In this document: piece by piece, positions 27,678-36,749 of the stretch
Layout: every line of letters begins with the position of its first letter
Numbering within the stretch: the first letter of the stretch is position 1
Origin: Pseudomonas mendocina
Lineage (GTDB): Bacteria; Pseudomonadota; Gammaproteobacteria; Pseudomonadales; Pseudomonadaceae
DNA length: 64,000 nucleotides
Direction of reading: 5' to 3'
Assembly: GCA_037482215.1 (NCBI GenBank)
Contig: CP148074.1
Span: 4,340,001 to 4,404,000 of the forward strand
The notes under the pieces: model-generated
The model's input: only the letters and a program-made list of their open reading frames with translations
Database searches by the model: none
Told to the model about the DNA's origin: nothing
Translations under genes and position numbers: made by a program

Positions 27678-28341
27678 GTTTATGCGCACATATTGGCCTT
27701 TGATGGCTCTGAGCATCTGCCTGCACGCTCAGGCCGACTGTGATTTTGACGATTTCCCGCGCATGGATGACATGCTCGTCAGCAGTATTGGCGACAGCAT
27801 TCAGTGGAATCACACGCCACTCAACGCACGGGCTTTCCGCGTTCCAAGCACAGTCAGTGGGGTGAAGGGCTTCTACGCGGGCGAGTGGGCTGACGCCGTC
27901 GACTTCACCGAGTTCGATGGCTGGGACCAGATCCTGCACATCAACGAAGACTGCATGATGATGGTTCAGGTCAAAGCTCAAAATGAGCGTTTCAGCTATG
28001 GCCGCATGACCATCACCAATCCACCTGAAAACGGTGGCGCGACCCTGGAATTGGGCAGCGGCATGCCAGTGCAGCCAGATGCTCAAGTCGTCAGCGACAT
28101 GCGCAGTGACGACAAGATTCGCAAAGGCCGCATGGTGCTCATCCTCAGCCACGACACCATGCATGCGACCCGTGCCTGGTACGAAACCGAGTTGCTGCAT
28201 CAAGGCTGGAAACTGGAGCACCGCAGTGTGCAGGACAACGCCACTGTACTGAGCTTTGCAAAAGGCCGTGAGCTGATGACAGTGGGCCTGCTGCGCCATG
28301 CGGAAAAAACCCAAGTGCTACTCAACAGGATGGATCGCTGA
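27670..28341 (+). CDS. periplasmic protein of unknown function in the Tad operon
   Basis: This 223-residue protein has signal peptide MNRFMRTYWPLMALSICLHA followed by QADCDFDDFPRMDD. No named family is recognised. The C-terminal 60 residues (ATRAWYETELLHQGWKLEHR, then NATVLSFAKGRELMTVGLLR) look like a small alpha/beta domain found in many periplasmic hypotheticals, where a helix with W or Y precedes GWxL. The ATG at 27670 overlaps the upstream gene. A second start at 27682 is possible. The stop TGA overlaps the next ATG (TGATG). It is clearly an operon member, probably an accessory of the outer-envelope part. Confidence 0.7.
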   Translation: MNRFMRTYWPLMALSICLHAQADCDFDDFPRMDDMLVSSIGDSIQWNHTPLNARAFRVPSTVSGVKGFYAGEWADAVDFTEFDGWDQILHINEDCMMMVQVKAQNERFSYGRMTITNPPENGGATLELGSGMPVQPDAQVVSDMRSDDKIRKGRMVLILSHDTMHATRAWYETELLHQGWKLEHRSVQDNATVLSFAKGRELMTVGLLRHAEKTQVLLNRMDR

Positions 28342-29339
28342 TGAGAAAGCAACTGGGCCAATCCATGACTGAATATCTGGTAGTGCTGGGCGTTACCGGC
28401 GCTGCCCTGCTGGCTGCAACCACAGATGTCACTGAGCTGTTTGACAATGTTCAGGACAGTTATCACACCCAGTCCAGTGAGATGAACAAAGTTCAACTCT
28501 ATGGAAACCCCAAGTTCCAAACCAGCACAGCCATCCGCGATGAAGGGGATGGCGATGATGGTGATCGCTCACCAGAAACCCCTGTGGACATTCCGCCACC
28601 AGACTATCCCCCCGTTATTACGACCGTGTTTGACGCCTCAGGCCAAGCCGTGGGCAAACTGGATCGCAATAACCGCCTGATTGACGAGAACGGCAAAGAA
28701 ATCGCTTGGTGCCGTCCAATCACGACTCCAGGGCCGAATTACGGTCAGTGCGAGTTCGTCGATACAGAAACCGGTGAAGTCATTGACGGCTACAGCACCG
28801 GCTCGGAGTGGGCGGATGATGATGGCAACCCTCTTCAGCTTCTCGCGCTGAGTCGTGGAAATGCCGTTGTAGGTTTTGCCTACCTCTACAACGACAACTA
28901 TTACGACGCAGTGTCTCGCAAGCGGCTCGACCCGCAGCCAACCAACCTCACGGCAGTACAAACCCGCCCTGTGATCAGCCTGGATGGAAACGGCAAGCCT
29001 TTTATCTCCGGCCGTGAAGCAAACGGTTTTATCTACACCGAAAGCAGCGTTCAAACCGACACACAGGACTTTTCGAAGACTAAAACCATTGAGGGTGAAC
29101 TGGTCACAGTCATTTTTGAAAACTCTCAGTTACCCATATCCGAGCCTAAAAAATACAAACCGTGCGTCGTGACCGAAAACAACTGGAGCACCGGTATGAA
29201 CAGCTCATTACTGAACACGTTTGGCTTGGGTGACCAGTTATTCCTGCAGCCCAGTAGCTACGTCGATACGAGCAGTGCCGACTGCCGGACCAGCAAGACC
29301 GTTGTACTCAAGACGGATGGCAACTGGGAGTTGCGCTAA
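28341..29339 (+). CDS. large pilin-like protein with a CpaB-type repeat unit
   Basis: This 332-residue protein begins with a minimal pilin leader, MRKQLGQS-MTEYLVVLGVTGAALLAA, closely matching the small pilin of the operon. It goes on to a large soluble part. After an acidic linker (about 65-85, DEGDGDDGDRSPETP) comes VFDASGQAVGKLDRNNRLID, then ENGKEIAW. This is one to two units of the same short repeat that fills the extension of the downstream CpaB protein. Four further cysteines are scattered in the C-terminal half. It may be a minor pilin or adhesin that displays a folded domain. It is translationally coupled to the gene before it. Confidence 0.72.
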   Translation: MRKQLGQSMTEYLVVLGVTGAALLAATTDVTELFDNVQDSYHTQSSEMNKVQLYGNPKFQTSTAIRDEGDGDDGDRSPETPVDIPPPDYPPVITTVFDASGQAVGKLDRNNRLIDENGKEIAWCRPITTPGPNYGQCEFVDTETGEVIDGYSTGSEWADDDGNPLQLLALSRGNAVVGFAYLYNDNYYDAVSRKRLDPQPTNLTAVQTRPVISLDGNGKPFISGREANGFIYTESSVQTDTQDFSKTKTIEGELVTVIFENSQLPISEPKKYKPCVVTENNWSTGMNSSLLNTFGLGDQLFLQPSSYVDTSSADCRTSKTVVLKTDGNWELR

Positions 29340-29425
29340 GCGCGTCACAAAGAATCGCCATACGGCCACACACTTAATAAAAGCTAGATCCGCGCCTTGT
29401 GCGCCTTTGCTTGATGGGGAGAAAC

Positions 29426-31465
29426 ATGTCATCTGTTTCAGGAAAAAAACTGCTGATCATTGCCATCGCCTGTGGCGTGCTGGCAGCACTGCTGGGCTGG
29501 GCCTATCTGAAGGCCAAAGAATCTCAGTACAAAGCTGCCTACCGCCCGGCCAATCAGGTCAAGCTGTCGGTTATTGTCCCCAATAACAACATTGGCAAGT
29601 CACAGACCATCAAGCGCGAGCTCGTGGCTGCACTCGATGTACCGCGTGAATACCTGCCCTCCAACGCCGTCATGGCTGAAGACTGGCCGCGCTTAGAAGG
29701 CCGTATGACCCTCATGGAGCTGCAAAAAGGTCGCCCGATTACCTGGGATGCGGTAGAGCGTGACGGCGTAACTCGATTCTCGGAAAACGTCGAGCTGGGC
29801 AAGCGCGTTAAAACCGTCAAGGTCAGCAAGATCAACTCCTTCGATGGCATGCTGCGCCCCGGCGACCGTATCGACCTGCTTGGCACCTTTACCGCTGAAG
29901 AAGTCGGTCTACAAGCTCAGCCCAATTACGCTGACGATGTGGTCATGACTGTGCTCGAAGACGTCGCGGTACTGGCAGCAGGCCGCGAGGACGCCAACGG
30001 TCGCAAGTACGAGAACTTCTACGACCGCAGCACACCAGACGGCTTCAACATGAACTTCTCGACCTTGTCCCTGATGCTCACCCCCGCTCAGGTAGCACGT
30101 GTCGAGCTGGCAGAAAAGTCAGGCGAACTGGTTGCCGTACTGCGTCACCCGAAAGACACCAGCAACGCAAACCTTGGGCAGATCACAGTCTCCAACCTGC
30201 TTGACCCGCCACCGGTCGAAACCGTGGATGTTGTGCTGGATGCCGAAGGCAACCTGCTGGGCCGCATCGTCGGTGACAACATTATTGATGCCAACGGCAA
30301 GATCATCGGCAAGATCGTTGAAGGTCAGGCCATTGGTCTGGACGGAAAAGTCATGGGTCGTATTGTCCGCGGCCTGTCCCCAGATGATCCGCTGCTGCGC
30401 ATGCGTGAAAAAGCGACTGTGGTACGAGATGCACAAGGCAATGTGGTCGGTCGTATTGTCGATGGCAAAGTGGTCGATGCCGCGGGCAACCCGATTGGCA
30501 CCCTTGTGGATGGTAAAGCCGTTGGCTTAGATGGCAAGTCACTGGGCACAGTCGAGAAAAATGCTGCATTGGATGAACATGGCCGGGTGATCGACATGCG
30601 CACCTCGCAAGTGCAGCCATCCACCACCACAGACACCAACCGTGAACGTCAGGTTGTGCGCGACGCCAACGGCAACATCATCGGCTACCGCGTCGGCGAT
30701 GAAATCCATGATGAAAATGGCAATTTGATCGGTCATTTCCGCGACGGCAAAGCCTACGGCCTAGACGGGAAATTGTTGGGTGAAGTCAGCACCGTGCTGA
30801 TGGATGCCAACAACAAAGTCGTCGGTGAAATGGGCGAAGTGGTCCGTGACAAAGACGGCAAAATCATCGGCACTGTCAAAGACGGCAAGCTGGTCGATGC
30901 CAGCGGTAGAGTCTTGGGTTCAGTGAAGGACGGCCAAGTAGTGGACAGCAGCGGCAAGGTCTTGGGCAAAGTCGAGCAAACCATGCTCGACAAAGACGGC
31001 CGCCCGGTAGCCGACAACACCCGCGTGGTGCGTGACGCACAAGGCAATGTGATCGGCACTGTATCCGGCAACGACATCATCGATGCACAGGGCCGCAAGG
31101 TCGGCACCGTTAAGGATGGCCAGGTTCAAGATATGTCCGGCAACGCGATTCAGGGTGCTGAAGTTGGCGTTGAGCAAGACATGGTTCAAGTGGTTCGCGA
31201 CGCCAGCGGCACCATCATCGGCGTACTGCGTGGCGACTCGGTGTACGGCATGGACGGCAAGCTGATCGGCACACTGGTAGACGGCAAAATCGTAGATGCC
31301 AACGGCAACGTGCTGTATCGCGGCGTGACCATCGGCCTGGAAGCCCCGAAAGCCACTGACACAACACCCGCCAAACGCACCGAAGCCGCCCGGATGATCC
31401 AATTCATACCCGGCGGTACCGGCAAAGAAGGGGTTCTTCCGGTCAAGACCCTGCGTCAGGAATAA
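29426..31465 (+). CDS. CpaB/RcpC-like Tad assembly protein with a long repeat extension
   Basis: This is a 679-residue protein, while typical CpaB/RcpC proteins have 250-350 residues. Residues 1-35 hold a membrane anchor (KKLLIIAIACGVLAALLGWA). An SAF domain lies at about 45-120 (VKLSVIVPNNNIGKSQTIKR ... MELQKGRPITWDAV), followed by the RcpC core to about 260 (VKTVKVSKINSFDGMLRPGD, ELVAVLRHPKDTS). From about 267 to 632 the chain is some 20 repeats such as DAQGNVVGRIVDGKVVDAAG and DGKLLGEV. The tail to 679 is disordered in appearance. CpaB proteins stabilise the secretin in the periplasm. The start at 29426 follows GGGGAGAAAC. The gene is separated by 86 bases from the pilin-like gene and by 67 from the secretin. 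Confidence 0.85.
   Translation: MSSVSGKKLLIIAIACGVLAALLGWAYLKAKESQYKAAYRPANQVKLSVIVPNNNIGKSQTIKRELVAALDVPREYLPSNAVMAEDWPRLEGRMTLMELQKGRPITWDAVERDGVTRFSENVELGKRVKTVKVSKINSFDGMLRPGDRIDLLGTFTAEEVGLQAQPNYADDVVMTVLEDVAVLAAGREDANGRKYENFYDRSTPDGFNMNFSTLSLMLTPAQVARVELAEKSGELVAVLRHPKDTSNANLGQITVSNLLDPPPVETVDVVLDAEGNLLGRIVGDNIIDANGKIIGKIVEGQAIGLDGKVMGRIVRGLSPDDPLLRMREKATVVRDAQGNVVGRIVDGKVVDAAGNPIGTLVDGKAVGLDGKSLGTVEKNAALDEHGRVIDMRTSQVQPSTTTDTNRERQVVRDANGNIIGYRVGDEIHDENGNLIGHFRDGKAYGLDGKLLGEVSTVLMDANNKVVGEMGEVVRDKDGKIIGTVKDGKLVDASGRVLGSVKDGQVVDSSGKVLGKVEQTMLDKDGRPVADNTRVVRDAQGNVIGTVSGNDIIDAQGRKVGTVKDGQVQDMSGNAIQGAEVGVEQDMVQVVRDASGTIIGVLRGDSVYGMDGKLIGTLVDGKIVDANGNVLYRGVTIGLEAPKATDTTPAKRTEAARMIQFIPGGTGKEGVLPVKTLRQE
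30226..31323 (+). repeat. tandem short beta-repeat array within the CpaB-like protein
   Basis: About 20 degenerate units of 13-18 residues follow the pattern [VI]xDxxGxx[IVL]G-x-[IVL]-x-D-G-[KQ]. Examples are VVRDAQGNVIGTVSGND, IIDANGKIIGKIVEGQ, VVDSSGKVLGKV and VGLDGKSLGTV. Units often fall in triplets that open with VVRDAxGN and close with GLDGKxLG. The pattern recalls DUF3659-type repeats. The DNA copies are diverged, so the array is old, not recently expanded. Confidence 0.85.
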
Positions 31466-31475
31466 CTAAGCAATA

Positions 31476-31497
31476 CCGTGCCGGGGTACCGGCACGG
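31476..31497. other. mid-operon hairpin before the secretin gene
   Basis: CCGTGCCGG (31476-31484) pairs with CCGGCACGG (31489-31497) around GGTA. No T tract follows, so it is more likely an mRNA processing or stability element, or a partial attenuator, than a terminator. Confidence 0.5.
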
Positions 31498-31532
31498 GAC
31501 ACAATTTATCTGCGTAATACGCTGGGGCAACA

Positions 31533-33020
31533 ATGAATATTCAAAAAGCTTTGGGGTTCTTCTGCGCCACGGCCTGGGGAGTAAGCGCCCAGGCCTATGA
31601 CATCCCACCCTCCATCGTCCTGTATGACGGCGACGTCAGTGTGCTTGAAGCACCAGGCGTTGAGCGTGTGGCGGTCGGTAATGTGGAGATCATCAGCGCC
31701 ACCATGCTGAAGAACGAGGAAGTCGTGGTCACCGCCCAAAAAGACGGCGAAACCACTGTGCATTTCTGGTTCGATGACGGCACCCGCCACAAAATGAGCG
31801 TGGTCGTCGCCAAAGCCAATGGCTACCGCCAGCAGGCAGAATTGAAAGCCATGCTGGCCAACATTCCGGGTCTGAAAATCCGCACCGTTGGCCGTCAGGT
31901 TGTGCTTGAGGGCCGCCTGAGCCCTGAATACCTGAACCGGGTAAAAGAAGCCGCCAAGTTCTATGACAACGTGCTGGTTCTGGCCGAGGAACAAGGCGGC
32001 GCAGCGACCAAGGTCGACTCGGCTGAAATCCTCACCGAAGTTCAGGCCATGCTTGGCCAAATTCCAGGCATCAAGATCAAGCCGGTAGGCCGCCAGATTG
32101 TTATCGATGGCGATCTGCACGAGATCGACATGGCTCGTATCGACCTGCTCAAAGAACGTTACCCGGATGTTTTGGTACTGGCTCAGGAGATGTCCGAATT
32201 CCTTGCGCCAATGATCTACTTCGATGTGCGTATCACTGAGTTCGCCAAAGACGATGTAGAGGAATTGGGCGTTAACTGGAGCACCAACATCAACGGCCCT
32301 ACGTTTGCCTTTAATGCGGATGGTGGCACCAACAACCTGTATCGCGGCCAATTTACTGGAGACACCTTCAAAGGTCTCAATGCACAAGTCGGTGATGTGG
32401 GATCGCACGCTTACTGGGGTATCGCCAGCGAGCTGACTTCTCGTATCAACCTGCTGGAGAAAAACGGCTCAGCCCTGACCCTTGCCTCCCCGCGCCTGAG
32501 CGCACGCAGCGGCGGTAAAGCCGAACTGACCGTGGGCGGCCAGGTACCGGTGGTCACCAGCAGCATCAATGGCCCTTCCGTTGAATATAAAGACTACGGG
32601 GTCATGCTCAATATTGCCCCGCAACTGTACGGCAGCGAAATGGTGTCCACCCACGTCATGGCTGAAATCAGCCAGGTGGACAAGGCGAACCAAGTACAGG
32701 GCTATCCGGCCTTTAAAACCCGTCGCACGGAGAACGAAGTCCAGCTGAAAGTCGGTGAAACACTGGTGCTTTCAGGTCTGGTTTCCGAAGACGCTCAAGC
32801 CACTGTTGAAGGTATCGCCTTCCTCAAAGACCTGCCTCTGATTGGCGGCCTGTTCCGCAATAAGAGCGCTCAGGGCAAGCGTACCGAGCTGGTTATTTTC
32901 ATCACCCCACGCCTGATGACTAACGGCCCAGGTTCTGTGACGGAAGAAGCTCAGAAACAACAGGACGAGATGATCAAGAAGTATCAGAAATCCTTCGGCA
33001 ACATCGAACTGATCGACTGA
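31533..33020 (+). CDS. Tad-type secretin (RcpA/CpaC family)
   Basis: This 495-residue outer-membrane secretin has signal peptide MNIQKALGFFCATAWGVSAQ. The N-terminal pilus-formation domain follows (about 25-100, VLEAPGVERVAVGNVEIISA), then two BON-like modules with the repeated IPGLKIRTVGRQVVLEGRL and IPGIKIKPVGRQIVIDGDL (about 105-215). The C-terminal secretin domain (about 240-475) has LASPRLSARSGGKAELTVGG, then VPVVTSSINGPSVEYKDYGV and TELVIFITPRLM. It forms the channel for the pilus or secreted substrate. It sits between the CpaB-like gene and the ATPase, as in other Tad loci. Confidence 0.92.
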   Translation: MNIQKALGFFCATAWGVSAQAYDIPPSIVLYDGDVSVLEAPGVERVAVGNVEIISATMLKNEEVVVTAQKDGETTVHFWFDDGTRHKMSVVVAKANGYRQQAELKAMLANIPGLKIRTVGRQVVLEGRLSPEYLNRVKEAAKFYDNVLVLAEEQGGAATKVDSAEILTEVQAMLGQIPGIKIKPVGRQIVIDGDLHEIDMARIDLLKERYPDVLVLAQEMSEFLAPMIYFDVRITEFAKDDVEELGVNWSTNINGPTFAFNADGGTNNLYRGQFTGDTFKGLNAQVGDVGSHAYWGIASELTSRINLLEKNGSALTLASPRLSARSGGKAELTVGGQVPVVTSSINGPSVEYKDYGVMLNIAPQLYGSEMVSTHVMAEISQVDKANQVQGYPAFKTRRTENEVQLKVGETLVLSGLVSEDAQATVEGIAFLKDLPLIGGLFRNKSAQGKRTELVIFITPRLMTNGPGSVTEEAQKQQDEMIKKYQKSFGNIELID

Positions 33021-33027
33021 GGCGTCC

Positions 33028-34674
33028 ATGTTTGAGATAGAAGTCACTTACAAGGATGGCCAGCCAGTCGACAAACTGAGCTGCGCCAGCGCCTCCTGCG
33101 AACTGGGCAAAGCACGTACCGGACTGGTCAGGCTGCGCGGCTGGAAAGTCGCGCCTGTCCATGCGCGCATTGAGCAATGCCTAGCGGGCCTGTTTGTTGA
33201 AGATGTCAGCCGCGGCTATGAGGTCAGGGTCAACGGCCAGGTCGTCAACCGGCATGGTCCGCTGGCACCGACCGATGTGATTGCTATCGGCGGCTACCAT
33301 ATCCGCGTCAATTCGCTGGAGCAGAAGGTCTGCGAAGAAAAAGTCCCGGAGGCTCACGAGCACGAAACGCTGGAGCTTGAGCCAGAAGACGAACTGCCTT
33401 ACATGGAGTGGTCACAGTTCATCCACACCGAACTGTTCCGCGCCCTCGATTTACGCCGGATGAATTTGGATGATCTGGGCCCGGATGAAGTCCGTGAGAC
33501 CCTGTCTGAACTTATCGACGGCATCATCGAACAAATTGCAGCACGACTGCCCGCAAACATAAGCACCGATGTACTTCGCAAAATCGTACTGGATGAAGCC
33601 GTCGGCCTCGGTCCATTGGAAGACCTGCTGGCAGACAAAACCGTCAGCGAAATCATGGTAAACGCGCACAACGACATCTACGTTGAGCGCGCCGGCCGCC
33701 TGGAACGGACACCGATCAACTTCAGCTCCAACGCAGCGGTTCTGTCCACCATCGAGCGGATCATCTCGCCGCTAGGCCGTCGTATCGACGAAAGCTCACC
33801 CATGGTCGACGCACGTCTTAAAGACGGCTCCCGGGTTAACGCCATCATCCCACCGTTGGCCCTGCGCGGTCCGTGCCTGACCATCCGTAAGTTCTCCGAG
33901 AAGAAGCTCACCACCGACGATCTGATCAAGTTCGGCTCGATCAACGAACCGATGGTGGAGTTCTTGCGTACAGCGGTAGAGCAGCGCATGAACATCGTGG
34001 TATCCGGTGGTACCGGCTCAGGTAAAACCACGCTGCTAAACATCCTTTCCAACTTCATCCCGATGGAAGAACGGGTAGTGACGGTGGAAGACGCCGCCGA
34101 ACTAAAACTGGTGCAGCCTCACGTGGTAGCACTGGAAGCTCGCCCGGCTAACATGGAAGGTAAGGGGCAGGTCACCATCCGTGACCTGGTTCGAAACTGT
34201 CTGCGGATGCGTCCTGATCGTATCGTGGTCGGTGAGTGCCGGGGCGGTGAAGCACTGGACATGTTGCAGGCCATGAACACTGGCCACGACGGCTCACTCA
34301 CCACCGGCCACGCCAACTCACCACGGGACATGCTGCGCCGCCTGGAAGTGATGGTGCTGATGGCAGGCATGGACTTACCGGTACAAGCGATCCGCGAACA
34401 AATCGCCTCAGCCGTGCAAATCATCGTCCAGCAAACCCGTTTCGGTGACGGTTCCCGTCGCATCACCAGCATCACCGAAATCACCGGCATGGAGCAGAGC
34501 ACCATTCAGCTCAACGAAATCTTTACCTTCCAACAACAAGGTTTCGATGAGAACGGACGGGTTAAAGGCTATTACCAGGCCACCGGGCTAATTCCGGAGT
34601 TCTATGAAGAACTCCGCGAGCGCGGGATTGGGGTGAACATGGACATCTTCCGCACGGTACCGCGCCATGTCTGA
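33028..34674 (+). CDS. tadA: TadA/CpaF secretion ATPase with N-terminal FHA domain
   Basis: This 548-residue traffic ATPase powers pilus assembly. Residues 1-97 have an FHA-like fold ([62 protein letters not shown]), a phosphothreonine-recognition module. A linker and the CpaF N-terminal helical domain follow (about 130-230), then the RecA-like core. Walker A is GGTGSGKTT (near 328), the Asp/Walker B box is [20 protein letters not shown], and the His box is [18 protein letters not shown]. Standard TadA/CpaF proteins lack FHA. The domain suggests control by Thr phosphorylation or a phospho-partner. The stop overlaps the TadB start by 8 bases. Confidence 0.92.
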   Translation: MFEIEVTYKDGQPVDKLSCASASCELGKARTGLVRLRGWKVAPVHARIEQCLAGLFVEDVSRGYEVRVNGQVVNRHGPLAPTDVIAIGGYHIRVNSLEQKVCEEKVPEAHEHETLELEPEDELPYMEWSQFIHTELFRALDLRRMNLDDLGPDEVRETLSELIDGIIEQIAARLPANISTDVLRKIVLDEAVGLGPLEDLLADKTVSEIMVNAHNDIYVERAGRLERTPINFSSNAAVLSTIERIISPLGRRIDESSPMVDARLKDGSRVNAIIPPLALRGPCLTIRKFSEKKLTTDDLIKFGSINEPMVEFLRTAVEQRMNIVVSGGTGSGKTTLLNILSNFIPMEERVVTVEDAAELKLVQPHVVALEARPANMEGKGQVTIRDLVRNCLRMRPDRIVVGECRGGEALDMLQAMNTGHDGSLTTGHANSPRDMLRRLEVMVLMAGMDLPVQAIREQIASAVQIIVQQTRFGDGSRRITSITEITGMEQSTIQLNEIFTFQQQGFDENGRVKGYYQATGLIPEFYEELRERGIGVNMDIFRTVPRHV

Positions 34675-35524
34675 GATGCTGCTTTATTTGTGTGCGTTGT
34701 TGCTGGCAGTGGCAGGCTTCGCCGCGGCCATGTTGTTGACGGACAAGGTCAGCGATCAGCTGGCCTTTTACCGCAGCCAGTTCTCCCGCAGTACCGAACT
34801 GGATATGGCGGATATGTTCATCTTCGCCAGCGGCAAACAGTTCTTCATCGCCAATGCCATGCTCATGGTATTGATTCCCCTGTTCCTGCACGTGGTGTTC
34901 GGCATCCTCGTCGTCACCATTGCCGGTGCGGTGCTGATGCTGTTCGTGCCAAAGCTCATCATCAACCAGATGCGCAAAACCCGCCTGAAGAAGTTCGAAG
35001 AACAACTGCCCGACGCCTTCATGCTGCTCTCCAGCAGCCTGCAATCAGGTGCCAGCCTGAACATGGCGCTGGAGAATGTGGTGCAGCAATCCCCTGCCCC
35101 GCTTAATCAGGAGTTCGGCCTGCTGGTCAAAAACATCCGCCTCGGTATCACCCTGGAAGATGCCCTGCTCAAGTTGGAAAAACGTCTACCTCTGCCCTCC
35201 TTCATCATGGCCAGTTCAGCGATTCGCATCAGCCGTGAAGTGGGGGGCAACTTGGTAGAAACCATCAACTCCATGGCCGCTATGCTGCGCCGCAAGCGAG
35301 TGATGGAAGGCAAGATCGACAGTCTGACCGCTCAAGGTAAAGCTCAGGGTACGTTCATGGCGATGCTGCCGATTTTCCTCGCCGGCATTCTCAGCGTGAT
35401 TGAGCCGGAAGCCATGAGCCAGCTGTACACCACACGCAACGGCCTGATCGTGTTGACCGTCATGGTCATCATGGAAGTTCTGGGCTTCTTGTTCATTCGT
35501 AAAATCACCACGATCGACGCCTAA
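34667..35524 (+). CDS. tadB: TadB inner-membrane platform protein
   Basis: This 285-residue type II/IV secretion F-domain protein has an N-terminal hydrophobic helix (MLLYLCALLLAVAGFAAAML) and a pair of membrane segments near 60-105. The T2SSF domain includes FEEQLPDAFMLLSSSLQSGA, SLNMALENVVQQSPAPLNQE and a SREVGGNLVETINSMAAMLR stretch. C-terminal membrane helices lie near 232-280. It forms the platform with TadC that couples the ATPase to pilin extrusion. It overlaps the ATPase gene by 8 bases, and TadC begins 2 bases after its stop. Confidence 0.92.
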   Translation: MSEMLLYLCALLLAVAGFAAAMLLTDKVSDQLAFYRSQFSRSTELDMADMFIFASGKQFFIANAMLMVLIPLFLHVVFGILVVTIAGAVLMLFVPKLIINQMRKTRLKKFEEQLPDAFMLLSSSLQSGASLNMALENVVQQSPAPLNQEFGLLVKNIRLGITLEDALLKLEKRLPLPSFIMASSAIRISREVGGNLVETINSMAAMLRRKRVMEGKIDSLTAQGKAQGTFMAMLPIFLAGILSVIEPEAMSQLYTTRNGLIVLTVMVIMEVLGFLFIRKITTIDA

Positions 35525-35526
35525 TC

Positions 35527-36405
35527 ATGAACGAGATCCTTGTCCTGCTCAGCAGCGCCAGCCTCGGCGTTACCGTCACCTGTACGCTGCTGCTGATCAT
35601 TTCTCTGCTGTCGCTACTGCCAGACGAAAACCGCGCCTACATGGACCCGGTGCCCGGCTGGATTCGTCCGATCTGGCCGCTGGTACGTTTGGTCAGTCAT
35701 CACTTTTGCAGCAACATGCCACCGCGAGTGATGGATAAGCTCGACGTCAAACTGCAAAAAACCGGTGCCCTTTATGTACTCACAGCCGAAGAGTTTCTGG
35801 CCCTGTGCATAACCATGGCCATCCTGTTTCCGCTGATTTCTATCCTGCCGATGGCCAGTGGTAAAAGCGGCATTATCTGGCCCGTGGTGTTGGTGATGAT
35901 GCTTTTAGGTGCAGCCCTGCCGTGGATGTGGATAACCGACATGCACAAGCGCCGCGACCGCGACATTATCCGCAACCTGCCGGTGTTCCTCGAATACCTG
36001 ACCATGTGCGTGGATGCTGGTCTGAACTTTCTTGGAGCCCTGCAACAGGCCGTGGACAAAGGCCCGGATGGCGCCATGAAAAATGAATTCCGTATTGTCC
36101 TGCGTGATATCCGCTCCGGCCTGCCCCGCGCAGAAGCCCTCAACCGCATGGATGAGCGGGTCAATCTGAAAGACCTGTCCACCTTTGTTCGCTCAGTCAT
36201 CCAGGCTGAAAAAATGGGTAGCAGTCTGCGTAATACCTTGCAGATTCAAGCCCAACAGCGGCTTGAAGAACGCTTCCAGCGTGCTGAAAAAACCGCCATG
36301 CAAGCACCCGTAAAATTGATCATTCCACTGATCACCTTCATCTTCCCGCTGACCTTCGTGATCCTACTGTTCCCGATCGTGGTCAAATTCCTCGGGGAAG
36401 CCTGA
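35527..36405 (+). CDS. tadC: TadC inner-membrane platform protein
   Basis: This 292-residue second F-domain protein has an N-terminal helix (ASLGVTVTCTLLLIISLLSL) and central membrane helices near 80-140. The cytosolic T2SSF domain carries IIRNLPVFLEYLTMCVDAGL, NFLGALQQAVDKGPDGAMKN and FVRSVIQAEKMGSSLRNTLQ. The C-terminal helix ends in LTFVILLFPIVVKFLGEA. These are standard TadC features. Its TGA overlaps the ATG of the DUF192 gene (TGATG). Confidence 0.92.
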   Translation: MNEILVLLSSASLGVTVTCTLLLIISLLSLLPDENRAYMDPVPGWIRPIWPLVRLVSHHFCSNMPPRVMDKLDVKLQKTGALYVLTAEEFLALCITMAILFPLISILPMASGKSGIIWPVVLVMMLLGAALPWMWITDMHKRRDRDIIRNLPVFLEYLTMCVDAGLNFLGALQQAVDKGPDGAMKNEFRIVLRDIRSGLPRAEALNRMDERVNLKDLSTFVRSVIQAEKMGSSLRNTLQIQAQQRLEERFQRAEKTAMQAPVKLIIPLITFIFPLTFVILLFPIVVKFLGEA

Positions 36406-36749
36406 TGGCGCACAAGCTCTACCGCCCTGATGGCACATACGTTCCCCTTGAGCTAACCCTGGCTGATAGCCTCCTATCACGCCTTAAGGGACTGCTCGGG
36501 CGTGCAGGCCTAAATCCAGCCGAAGGCATTTGGATCAGTCCATGTAACTCGGTGCACTGCTTCTTTATGCGCTTCGCCATCGACGTGGTTTACCTGGACA
36601 GCAACCATCAGATTGTAGCGATCCGACCAAACCTGGCCCCATGGCGTATTAGCCTGTGCTGGAAAGCCAAAAGTGTTATCGAACTGGCCGCTGGTGAATG
36701 CCAGCGCCTAGGTATTACCCCCGGAGATAAGATCAAATGCGCCTCCTGA
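36405..36749 (+). CDS. DUF192 protein in the Tad operon
   Basis: This 114-residue protein consists of one DUF192 domain: SRLKGLLGRAGLNPAEGIWI, NSVHCFFMRFAIDVVYLDSN, then ELAAGECQRLGITPGDKIKC. There is no signal peptide, so unlike many DUF192 proteins it seems cytosolic. The function of the family is unknown. It is coupled to tadC at its start and overlaps the next gene by 13 bases. This implies a fixed role in the apparatus and not chance insertion. Confidence 0.85.
   Translation: MAHKLYRPDGTYVPLELTLADSLLSRLKGLLGRAGLNPAEGIWISPCNSVHCFFMRFAIDVVYLDSNHQIVAIRPNLAPWRISLCWKAKSVIELAAGECQRLGITPGDKIKCAS

Noticed and set aside
30226..31323. The D-x-x-G-rich repeats as a CRISPR array or DNA-level satellite
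   Set aside because: The units are diverged at DNA level, vary in length and keep one reading frame, so they are protein repeats.
31506..32408. A 300-codon minus-strand frame over the secretin gene
   Set aside because: It is the antisense of a clearly conserved secretin, and its translation (rich in H, V, D, Q) shows no domain.
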